Shown here: piece after piece, positions 1 through 6,307 of the stretch
How positions within the stretch are numbered: position 1 is the stretch's first letter
Layout: each line of letters opens with the position of its first letter
Source: Candidatus Fonsibacter sp.
GTDB taxonomy: Bacteria > Pseudomonadota > Alphaproteobacteria > Pelagibacterales > Pelagibacteraceae
Direction: 5' to 3'
Length of the DNA: 30,886 nucleotides
Assembly: GCA_009693745.1 (NCBI GenBank)
Contig: SHWR01000005.1
Span: 1 to 30,886 of the forward strand
Translations under genes and position numbers: made by a program
The notes under the pieces: model-generated
What the model was told of the DNA's origin: nothing
Seen by the model: only the letters and a program-made list of their open reading frames with translations
Databases searched by the model: none

Positions 1-367
1 AACTTATGGGTTGACGTATGCAACTGCACCTTTCGCTATTGGTATACAAAGATATAGACAAGAAGGTTTAAAAGCAACTCAGGCCGCAACTGTTAAAGAT
101 GAAACAACTTTGCTTAGTGCTACTTATTCAGCAACTAAACAGTTGTCTTTTGGTATTGGTGCAGCCGAGCAGGAGAGAACTTTAGCTGGAGTAAAAGGTA
201 CAGTTGATACAAAGTCTAAATTTGTTTCAGTTGGTTATAACCTAGGACCAGTTGTTCTTTCTTATGATATGGAGAAAAATGAAGCAATTCCTACAACAGC
301 AATTCTCGGTGCGGTTTCTGGAAGAGATACAGATATGCATAAAGTAAGAATTAGAGCAGCGTTTTAA
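1..367 (+). CDS. Outer-membrane porin, C-terminal fragment (5' end outside window)
   Basis: The reading frame is open from the first bases of the window, so this is the 3' end of a longer gene; the in-frame TTG at 11 is not a credible start. About 120 residues are visible. They alternate polar and hydrophobic residues as in transmembrane beta-strands (for example LSFGIGAAEQ and FVSVGYNLGPVVLSYDM), and the protein ends HKVRIRAAF. A C-terminal Phe after an amphipathic strand is the usual signal for BAM-mediated outer-membrane insertion. It resembles the general-porin fold of alphaproteobacteria, which forms trimeric diffusion channels for small solutes. A strong terminator follows 29 bases after the stop. 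Substrate specificity cannot be judged from this fragment. Confidence 0.75.
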   Translation, partial: TYGLTYATAPFAIGIQRYRQEGLKATQAATVKDETTLLSATYSATKQLSFGIGAAEQERTLAGVKGTVDTKSKFVSVGYNLGPVVLSYDMEKNEAIPTTAILGAVSGRDTDMHKVRIRAAF

Positions 368-396
368 TTTACAAAAACAAACTCTGATTTAATTTT

Positions 397-431
397 AAAC
401 CCACCCACTTAAAAAAGTGGGTGGGTTTTTT
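397..431 (+). terminator. Intrinsic terminator of the porin gene
   Basis: A perfect 14-bp inverted repeat (397-410 with 415-428) has an AAAA loop and runs into a T-tract ending at 431. The core arms are CCCACCCAC and GTGGGTGGG, unusually GC-rich for this DNA. It ends porin transcription and lies just before the convergent thiE-like stop at 433. On the minus strand only a short, interrupted T-tract follows, so termination from that side would be weaker. Confidence 0.93.
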
Positions 432-432
432 G

Positions 433-978
433 CTAAATTTCGTTAAAAAGTCTTACAAAACCAATGTTTTTTGAATTAGTCATATAGATCATTTTTAAAT
501 TCTTTTGTAATATTCCACCTAAAGCCCCAATCTCACATATCCAGTTTTTTGTAATTAAGTTAAATTTGTTTACACCTAAAATTTTATATTTTGAATATTT
601 TTCATTAAAAAATATAGGAGATAACATAATAACACTACAGCCCTGATTTAATTTAGAAAAATATTCCCTCTGATTATGAGCAGAACCTATAATTTGTATC
701 TGTTTTGTAATTAGGTTTTTAAAAGATTTCTTATTGTCCTCAGTTAAATAAATACCATTCGCTTTAAATTGAATAGCTAATTTTAAGCTATCTTTAATAA
801 ATAATTTTATTTTATTTTTTTTGCAATAGTTACTTAAAATTTTGATTTTATTATGATTTATATTACTTTCCTTTGAATAATTATAAACGATAGATAGATT
901 TTTAAATTTTCTTATTTTTTTTTTTATATCTTTATATAAGTTATCAGTAAATAAATATGAATTAATTTTTATAAACAT
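433..978 (-). CDS. Thiamine-phosphate synthase/TenI-like protein, divergent
   Basis: 181 residues with the ThiE/TenI TIM-barrel pattern: KANGIYLTEDN (about 73-83) stands where ThiE has GxHLGQxD, IGSAHN (about 96-101) where it has the G-S-x-H loop, LSPIFFNEKYSKYKILG (about 119-135) where it has GPIFPTxTK, and ALGGI near 152 matches the phosphate-binding GGI. True ThiE joins HMP-PP to thiazole phosphate to make thiamine phosphate. The pyrimidine-binding Q-L-R-x-K motif is not recognisable near the N-terminus, and the Thr/Lys of the TxTK loop are changed. The enzyme may therefore be a TenI-type paralogue or one with altered or lost activity. Its ATG at 978 abuts the ATG of yggS at 979 (CATATG), leaving no room for a leader. 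An A11 run lies near codons 18-21. ThiE-like genes beside yggS occur in other alphaproteobacteria. Confidence 0.7.
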   Translation of the reverse strand: MFIKINSYLFTDNLYKDIKKKIRKFKNLSIVYNYSKESNINHNKIKILSNYCKKNKIKLFIKDSLKLAIQFKANGIYLTEDNKKSFKNLITKQIQIIGSAHNQREYFSKLNQGCSVIMLSPIFFNEKYSKYKILGVNKFNLITKNWICEIGALGGILQKNLKMIYMTNSKNIGFVRLFNEI

Positions 979-1620
979 ATGTCAATTTTACAAAATTATC
1001 TTAATATAAAAAATGAAGCTGAAATATTAAATAGTAATATTAATATAGTTGTTGTTACCAAGGGGCAACACTTTGTAAATATAAAGCCAATTATTGATCA
1101 AGGACATTTAGATTTTGGTGAAAATAGAGTTCAAGAAGCATTACTCAAATGGTCAGAGTATATTAGAATTAATAGTAATATTAATTTACATTTAATTGGT
1201 AAATTACAGTCTAATAAAGCCAAAGATGCTATAAAAATTTTTAATTTTATTCATTCTTTAGATAATGAAAAATTAGCAATTACTTTAGCCTCACTAGAAG
1301 TAATAAATAATAGGAAAATTAATTATTTTATTCAAGTAAATATTGGTACAGAAAAACATAAAAGTGGCATTGATGTTGCTAGTGTAAATGAATTTGTAAA
1401 TTATTGTTCATTTGATTTAAAATTAAATATTTTAGGTCTTATGTGTATACCTCCGTTAAATATTGACTCTTCAGAATATTTTTTAAATTTAAAAAGCCTT
1501 AATGATAATTTAAAATTAAAAAATTTAAGCATAGGGATGTCAAATGATTTTAAAGTTGCTATTCAATGTGGCTCAAGTCACATTAGAATTGGCTCAGCGA
1601 TTTTTAAATCATCTAATTAG
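979..1620 (+). CDS. yggS: PLP homeostasis protein, YggS/PROSC family
   Basis: 213 residues, close to the usual 215-235. The fold is the single-domain alanine-racemase-like barrel that binds pyridoxal phosphate but has no known enzymatic turnover; it buffers PLP and affects amino-acid and keto-acid balance. Visible motifs are the PLP lysine in VVVTKGQ (about Lys28), DFGENRVQE (about 45-53), HLIGKLQSNK (about 71-80), a MCIPP segment, SIGMSNDFKVAI (phosphate-binding loop region) and RIGSAIF at the C-terminus. The start ATG lies directly beside the start of the thiE-like gene on the other strand, and no Shine-Dalgarno sequence precedes it. Its TAG stop overlaps the stop of the convergent L,D-transpeptidase gene by 4 bases. 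Confidence 0.93.
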   Translation: MSILQNYLNIKNEAEILNSNINIVVVTKGQHFVNIKPIIDQGHLDFGENRVQEALLKWSEYIRINSNINLHLIGKLQSNKAKDAIKIFNFIHSLDNEKLAITLASLEVINNRKINYFIQVNIGTEKHKSGIDVASVNEFVNYCSFDLKLNILGLMCIPPLNIDSSEYFLNLKSLNDNLKLKNLSIGMSNDFKVAIQCGSSHIRIGSAIFKSSN

Positions 1621-2108
1621 CATATTTTAATTTTCGTTTTATTAGAAATCATTGAGATTAATGTGACTAATTCTTTTTTTTTTAGCGCTATACAACCTGC
1701 TGTATTTTTAAATTTTTTTTTTGCAATATGAATGAATATAGCACTTCCTTTATTTTTAATTATTGGATTCATATTGTAATTTAAAACTAGTATTAAATCG
1801 TAGATATTATCTTTTCTGTATAATTTTTCATGACTGCTTTTATTAGGAAGTCTTATCATCTGGTTATATTTTTTATTTTTTGGATCATTACACCAACCCA
1901 TATTTTTTGAGATTTTAATTAGTTTAAATTTTGAAGTTATTTTTTTTATTCGGTCATTTCTGTAACAAATCCTAACTACTTTATAGGTTCCTTTTGGGGT
2001 AATATTATCTCCTTCTATTTTTTTCTTTCCGATTCCAGCCTTTCCCAAGGCGCATCTAAATTTTAGATCTTTATATTTTAGGTACTTAGATTTATTTATA
2101 ATAATCAT
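1617..2108 (-). CDS. Small L,D-transpeptidase (YkuD domain), no obvious signal peptide
   Basis: 163 residues, essentially one YkuD catalytic domain. The C-terminal half carries the signature: His in AIFIHIAKKKF (about 127) and the catalytic Cys in NTAGCIALKKKEL (about Cys140), spaced as in H-x(14-17)-[ST]-x-G-C. L,D-transpeptidases use this Cys to crosslink mDAP residues of peptidoglycan or attach lipoproteins. Other family-like parts are GDNITPKGTYKV (about 33-44) and MGWCNDP (about 70-76). The N-terminus (MIIINKSKYLKYKD) shows no Sec signal or membrane segment, which is odd for a periplasmic reaction. A family of small YkuD enzymes in Alpha- and Betaproteobacteria makes L-Ala-mDAP crosslinks; membership cannot be decided by eye. 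Only 24 bases separate it from the divergent regulator gene. Confidence 0.82.
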   Translation of the reverse strand: MIIINKSKYLKYKDLKFRCALGKAGIGKKKIEGDNITPKGTYKVVRICYRNDRIKKITSKFKLIKISKNMGWCNDPKNKKYNQMIRLPNKSSHEKLYRKDNIYDLILVLNYNMNPIIKNKGSAIFIHIAKKKFKNTAGCIALKKKELVTLISMISNKTKIKIC

Positions 2109-2132
2109 GTTTTATGTAATATATACGTTTTT
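2109..2132. promoter_or_regulatory. 24-bp divergent spacer, possible bidirectional -10 region
   Basis: The whole spacer between the L,D-transpeptidase and the regulator gene is AT-rich and contains GTAATATATAC (2116-2126), which is nearly palindromic and gives a TATATT/TAATAT-like hexamer on both strands. Any promoter here would leave very short leaders or none. No -35 box can be assigned inside the spacer, so this is tentative. Confidence 0.25.
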
Positions 2133-2765
2133 ATGAATAATATTCATCTAAGCATTTTAGGATCAGCTACGTTTTCAAGTATTTTAAATGAGCTTGAATT
2201 CAATAATATTTTAAATCTTAGCAGTCAATTCAATCATAATAATAAAAATACATTAGTTAAAATTATATTTGTTGAGAATTTAAAAGTTAATGAAGTTAAA
2301 AATTATTTATTAAAAAATGAGCCAATTATTATTCTTTTAAATCAAAAAGATTATATAAAAAAAAATAATTTAATTTTATTAGATTTTCATATCAGTTTAG
2401 TGCTTCCTATTGAAATTTTATCATTTAAAGAAATTATAAATATTTTAATTACGAAATATAATTTTTTCAAAAAATCTAAAATTATAATTAAAGATTACCA
2501 AATTGACTCTAATGAACGCTCTATTGCTAAACAAAAAGTGAAAGTAAAACTTACTGAAAAAGAATTAGAATTAATCTTAGCCCTTAATAATAATAATGGT
2601 TTAAATAAATCTTTTTTACTTAAAAGTATCTGGAAACATAGTCTTGATCTAGACACTCATGCTTTTGAAACACATCTTCATCGTTTGAGGAAGAAAATTA
2701 ATAAGTATTTTAAGGATAAAAATTTTATAGTTGAAAAGAATTCTCTATATTATTTGACCAATTAA
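2133..2765 (+). CDS. OmpR/PhoB-type winged-helix regulator with degenerate receiver domain
   Basis: 210 residues. The C-terminal half (about 120-205) is a clear trans_reg_C winged helix: KVKLTEKELELILAL, then LNKSFLLKSIWKHSLDLDTHAFETH, with the recognition-helix segment HLHRLRKKINK. The N-terminal 110 residues keep the alternating strands and spacing of a receiver (KIIFVEN, EPIIILLNQ, LVLPIEILSFKEI with the conserved Pro), but no phosphoacceptor Asp is seen where beta-3 ends and no acidic pair follows beta-1. It probably works without phosphorylation, and no histidine kinase gene is nearby. It lies divergent to the L,D-transpeptidase gene, so that gene is a plausible target; this is inference. 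Its stop interlocks with that of the convergent kinase gene (TTAA, 2762-2765). The coding sequence is extremely AT-rich. Confidence 0.8.
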   Translation: MNNIHLSILGSATFSSILNELEFNNILNLSSQFNHNNKNTLVKIIFVENLKVNEVKNYLLKNEPIIILLNQKDYIKKNNLILLDFHISLVLPIEILSFKEIINILITKYNFFKKSKIIIKDYQIDSNERSIAKQKVKVKLTEKELELILALNNNNGLNKSFLLKSIWKHSLDLDTHAFETHLHRLRKKINKYFKDKNFIVEKNSLYYLTN

Positions 2766-3709
2766 TTAAGTCTTGCACCAATTTTTTGAATAACTCTTGC
2801 TGATAGTTTTGAGCCAGTTTGAAGGCATTTTTTAATATTAGATTTATCTAAATATTCTTTAAAAAACCCTGATGCAAATAAATCTCCTGCCCCCGTTAAA
2901 TCTAAAACTTTTTCAACTCTAATGTATTCGCAGTTGGTGATTTCATTATTTAAAACAGCTAAACTCCCATTCTCGCCTCTTGTTATGATAATAAGTTTAT
3001 TAACTTTTTTAAGTTCGTTAATACTGTCTAGTAAATTATTCTTCTGCACTAATTCATTTATTTCATTTTCATTTCCAATTAAAATATCTAAATCATTTAC
3101 TAGTAATTTAAAAAAATCACCTCTATGTCTAGAGACACAAAAAATATCAGATAAACTCATTGCAATTTTAACATTATTTTTTTTCGCTAGATTGATGACA
3201 TGTTTAAACATTTCTTCACTTATTCCTTTATCCCAAAGATAACCTTCTAAGAAAATAAGCTCATAATCTTTAATATGATCCTCATTAATATCATCTTTTG
3301 AAAGTTGAGATGAGATGCCAAGATAAGTACACATGGTTCTCTCAGAGTCTGGAGTTATAAAAATGATGGATGCACCAGTCGATAAATTTTCTCTTTTTTC
3401 AGAGTAGTGGAAATTGACTTTTATTTTTTCGAGACTTTTTTTATAAACTTTTCCAAATTCGTCAGAGTTAATTTTGCCAATAAACGATGAAATTCCTTTT
3501 AGATAGGCAATGCCAGCCATAGTATTTGCAACAGAGCCTCCTGCTTCGATTTTTTCTATTTTAATTGTGTTTTTTAAACTCTCAAACTCTTCTTTCTCAA
3601 TGAGTTTCATTGAACCTTTTGAAAGGTTATTTTTTGATAAAAAACTATCATCGACTTTTGCAAATACATCAACAATAGCATTGCCAATGCCAAGAATTTT
3701 TTTAGACAT
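2762..3709 (-). CDS. PfkB-family kinase, adenosine/ribokinase-like
   Basis: 315 residues, normal for the family. The N-terminal strand KKILGIGNAIVDVFAKVD (3-20) and the glycine-rich AGGSVANTMAGIAYL (about 56-70) match the substrate side of PfkB sugar and nucleoside kinases. The C-terminal signature DLTGAGDLFASGFF (about 269-282) supplies the anion hole and catalytic Asp, and TRGENGSLAV is the usual ATP-side strand. The family phosphorylates adenosine, ribose or related alcohols with ATP in the cytoplasm. The GSVANT motif and the position beside nth, common in alphaproteobacteria, favour the adenosine-kinase-like clade, but substrate cannot be proved by eye. It is last in the grpE-to-pfkB run and overlaps the end of nth by 8 bases, suggesting translational coupling. 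Confidence 0.88.
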   Translation of the reverse strand: MSKKILGIGNAIVDVFAKVDDSFLSKNNLSKGSMKLIEKEEFESLKNTIKIEKIEAGGSVANTMAGIAYLKGISSFIGKINSDEFGKVYKKSLEKIKVNFHYSEKRENLSTGASIIFITPDSERTMCTYLGISSQLSKDDINEDHIKDYELIFLEGYLWDKGISEEMFKHVINLAKKNNVKIAMSLSDIFCVSRHRGDFFKLLVNDLDILIGNENEINELVQKNNLLDSINELKKVNKLIIITRGENGSLAVLNNEITNCEYIRVEKVLDLTGAGDLFASGFFKEYLDKSNIKKCLQTGSKLSARVIQKIGARLN

Positions 3710-4340
3710 TTTTATCTTTATATAGACAAATTTTATTAATTATACACTTTGTACAAAGTGGATTTCTAGATTTGCAAGTATATCTACCATGTAAAAGAAT
3801 TAAGTGATGAGCTTTTTTTAAGTATTTATTTGGTAGTATTTTAAGAAGCTGCTGTTCTACTTTAGTTGGATTTTTACCCTTTGTTAAACCAGTTCTATTA
3901 CTTACCCTAAATACGTGAGTATCCACTCCAATGGTTGGTTTATTGAAAGCAGCATTCAAGACAACATTTGCAGTTTTTCTACCGACACCTGGAAGATTTA
4001 TTAAATCTTCAAAATTATTTGGAACTTTACTTTGATATTTTTTAACTAAAATTTTTGAAAGACTATGTAAGTTTTTTGCTTTCATATTAAAAAGCCCAAT
4101 ACTCTTAATCATCTTTTTTATTTTGGTAATACTAAGATCAGCAAAATGTTTTGGAGTATAATATTTTTTATAAATATTTTTTGTGACATTATTAACATTT
4201 ACATCTGTGCATTGAGCAGAGAGCACAACCGAAGTTAAAAGTGTAAAGTGGTTTCTATATTTAAGTGAAGTTTCTGGATTTTTAATGGATTGATTTAATA
4301 ATTGAATAAGTTTTAAGGCCTGCAGTTTATTTAGTGGCAT
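3702..4340 (-). CDS. nth: Endonuclease III (DNA glycosylase/AP lyase)
   Basis: 212 residues, as in E. coli Nth. It removes oxidised pyrimidines and cuts abasic sites in base-excision repair. The N-terminal LLTSVVLSAQCTDVNVN (about 34-50) matches the conserved LLxAVxLSAQxTDxxVN. The helix-hairpin-helix LPGVGRKTANVVLNAAF (about 114-130) carries the catalytic Lys, and VDTHVFRVSNR (about 138-148) the catalytic Asp. The [4Fe-4S] cluster ligands are seen as C-x6-C-x2-C-x5-C in CKSRNPLCTKCIINKIC near the C-terminus. The start ATG at 4340 aligns with known N-termini. It sits between dapB and pfkB in the same orientation. Confidence 0.96.
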   Translation of the reverse strand: MPLNKLQALKLIQLLNQSIKNPETSLKYRNHFTLLTSVVLSAQCTDVNVNNVTKNIYKKYYTPKHFADLSITKIKKMIKSIGLFNMKAKNLHSLSKILVKKYQSKVPNNFEDLINLPGVGRKTANVVLNAAFNKPTIGVDTHVFRVSNRTGLTKGKNPTKVEQQLLKILPNKYLKKAHHLILLHGRYTCKSRNPLCTKCIINKICLYKDKNV

Positions 4341-4361
4341 TAAAAATGATAAGAAATTAAC

Positions 4362-5135
4362 TTATTTAAGATTAAACATATCCTGCATATTAAATAAGCC
4401 TTTATTTTTTTTACTTATCCATATGGCAGCATTTAATGCCCCATCAGCAAATAACTCCCTCGAAAAGGCAGTATGTTTTAATTCAATATTTTCAATCTTG
4501 TTATTATAAATTACCGAGTGTTTTCCAACAGTTTTGCCTTTTCTAGTAATAAAGAAATTAACTTTACTATTTTGTAAATTTCCTTTTCTATTTAAAAAGA
4601 TTTTACCCCTTAAATTATCTAAATTTTTATTTTTACCTTTTGCAACTGCATTTGCTAACATAAGGGCAGTACCTGACGGATAATCTATTTTAGCTTTATG
4701 ATGATTATCTGAAATTCCAATTTGATAATTATTTGGAATTTTTTTTGATAAAATTTTTGTAACGTATTCAAGCAAGTTTATTCCTAAACTCATATTTCCT
4801 GATTTAAATATAGCAATTTTTTTTGAGTAGTTTTTTATTAAATTTTCTTCTTTTTTTGTAAAACCGGTTGTTCCAATTACAACTTTTTTTTTTAATTTTT
4901 TTGCAAAATTTAAAATTTCGATTGAAGATTTGGGTCTTGAAAAATCAATAATAATATCAGTTTTTTTAAATGCTTCTAAATTATTATTTTGGATTTTAAG
5001 CCCTTTAATTTTTTTTCCAACTTTAAGGTCAGTTAAACTGGTAAGTTTTAAATTTTTATTTTTTGATATTCGATCAATTAACATCTGTCCCATGCGACCA
5101 AGGGCTCCTGTAATGGTAATATTGATTTTTTTCAT
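4362..5135 (-). CDS. dapB: 4-hydroxy-tetrahydrodipicolinate reductase
   Basis: 257 residues from the chosen ATG at 5135; a TTG 15 bases upstream is in frame but lies inside the end of dnaJ, and a GGAG motif sits at proper distance before the ATG. DapB reduces 4-hydroxy-tetrahydrodipicolinate with NAD(P)H on the way to meso-diaminopimelate and lysine. Visible are the dinucleotide-binding ITGALGRMGQ (about 8-17), IDFSRPKS, VIGTTGFTKKE, the NMSLGINLL segment, and the catalytic DNHHKAKIDYPSGTAL (His and Lys as in E. coli EAHHRHKVDAPSGTAL). The C-terminal AFSRELFADGALNAAIWI is characteristic. The ATG overlaps the dnaJ stop by one base (TAATG), indicating translational coupling. Confidence 0.96.
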   Translation of the reverse strand: MKKINITITGALGRMGQMLIDRISKNKNLKLTSLTDLKVGKKIKGLKIQNNNLEAFKKTDIIIDFSRPKSSIEILNFAKKLKKKVVIGTTGFTKKEENLIKNYSKKIAIFKSGNMSLGINLLEYVTKILSKKIPNNYQIGISDNHHKAKIDYPSGTALMLANAVAKGKNKNLDNLRGKIFLNRKGNLQNSKVNFFITRKGKTVGKHSVIYNNKIENIELKHTAFSRELFADGALNAAIWISKKNKGLFNMQDMFNLK

Positions 5136-6277
5136 TAACTGCCGCTCCAAAACTTTTTAGTTTTATTAAAAAAATTTTTTATTTCAGAGTTATTACTTAA
5201 ATCTTCTAAAGATTTAAACTTTAGGAGCAAGTCTTTTTGTTCTTTACTTAAGGATTCTGGAATTATTACATTGGTTTCTAGATAAAGATCACCAAAATCA
5301 TTTCCTCTTAAAATTGGCATCCCTTTACCTTTAAGTCTAAACTGTTTTCCAGACTGGGTTCCTTCAGGGATTTTAACCTTTGATTTTCCACTATCAATAG
5401 TTGGTACTTCAATTTCAACACCAAGAGCAGCATCGGCCATGGAGATGGGTAACTTATAGTATAAATTTTCTTCAGATCTTTGAAAAATTTTATGCTTTTG
5501 TATGTTGATTAAAACATAAAGATCACCATTGGACCCCCCTCTATAACCAGCATCTCCTTTTCCAGATAATCTCATTTGTGTGCCATCATCAACTCCTTTT
5601 GGAATTTGAATGGATAGATTTTTTTTAGTCTTTACTGCTCCAGATCCTCTGCAGTCTTTGCAAGGATTTGATAGCATTTCCCCCTCTCCACTACAGTCAG
5701 GACAAGTTTGTTGCAGTGTAAAAAAACCTTGTTGTGTTCTTACTTTTCCATAGCCATCACACGTTGAACATTTTTTTGGTTTTGAGCCAGGCTCAGCTCC
5801 ACTCCCAGAACACTTCTCGCATTTTTCGTTTGAAGATAAATTTATAGTTTGTTTTTTTCCAAAATAAGCCTCTTCTAAACTAATTTCTAAATTAATTTTT
5901 AAATCAGACCCTCTGTTGGATCTTGATTTTTTAGACCGGCCTCCACCTCGACCAGTGCCCATAAAGTCGCCAAAAAAATCATCAAAGATGTCGGAGAATC
6001 CCCCAGATTCAAATCCACCAAAATCAAAGCCACCAGTCCCACCTCCTCCACCTTCAAAGGCAGAGTGACCAAATTGATCGTAAGAAGATTTTTTCTTGGG
6101 ATCGGATAGAACTTGATAGGCTTCAGAGGCTTCTTTAAATTTGGATTCTGCAGTTTTATCACCTTGATTTCGATCAGGATGATATTTCATTGCTAAGGTT
6201 CGATACGCTTTTTTTATTTCTTCAGGAGATGTTTTTTTATTTATGCCAAGAATATCGTAATAGTCCTTTTTAGGCAT
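5135..6277 (-). CDS. dnaJ: Co-chaperone DnaJ (Hsp40)
   Basis: 380 residues, full length. The J-domain (1-70) has the HPD motif in YHPDRNQGDK. It is followed by a Gly/Phe-rich linker (about 75-115), then the zinc-binding region with four CxxCxGxG repeats: CEKCSGSG, CSTCDGYG, CPDCSGEG and CKDCRGSG. The C-terminal substrate-binding domains carry the usual GDLYV segments. DnaJ delivers unfolded clients to DnaK and triggers its ATPase. It starts 30 bases after the dnaK stop and overlaps dapB by one base. Confidence 0.98.
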   Translation of the reverse strand: MPKKDYYDILGINKKTSPEEIKKAYRTLAMKYHPDRNQGDKTAESKFKEASEAYQVLSDPKKKSSYDQFGHSAFEGGGGGTGGFDFGGFESGGFSDIFDDFFGDFMGTGRGGGRSKKSRSNRGSDLKINLEISLEEAYFGKKQTINLSSNEKCEKCSGSGAEPGSKPKKCSTCDGYGKVRTQQGFFTLQQTCPDCSGEGEMLSNPCKDCRGSGAVKTKKNLSIQIPKGVDDGTQMRLSGKGDAGYRGGSNGDLYVLINIQKHKIFQRSEENLYYKLPISMADAALGVEIEVPTIDSGKSKVKIPEGTQSGKQFRLKGKGMPILRGNDFGDLYLETNVIIPESLSKEQKDLLLKFKSLEDLSNNSEIKNFFNKTKKFWSGS

Positions 6278-6307
6278 ATTAAATCAGGTTAAAAGACTAA
6301 TGAGTGA

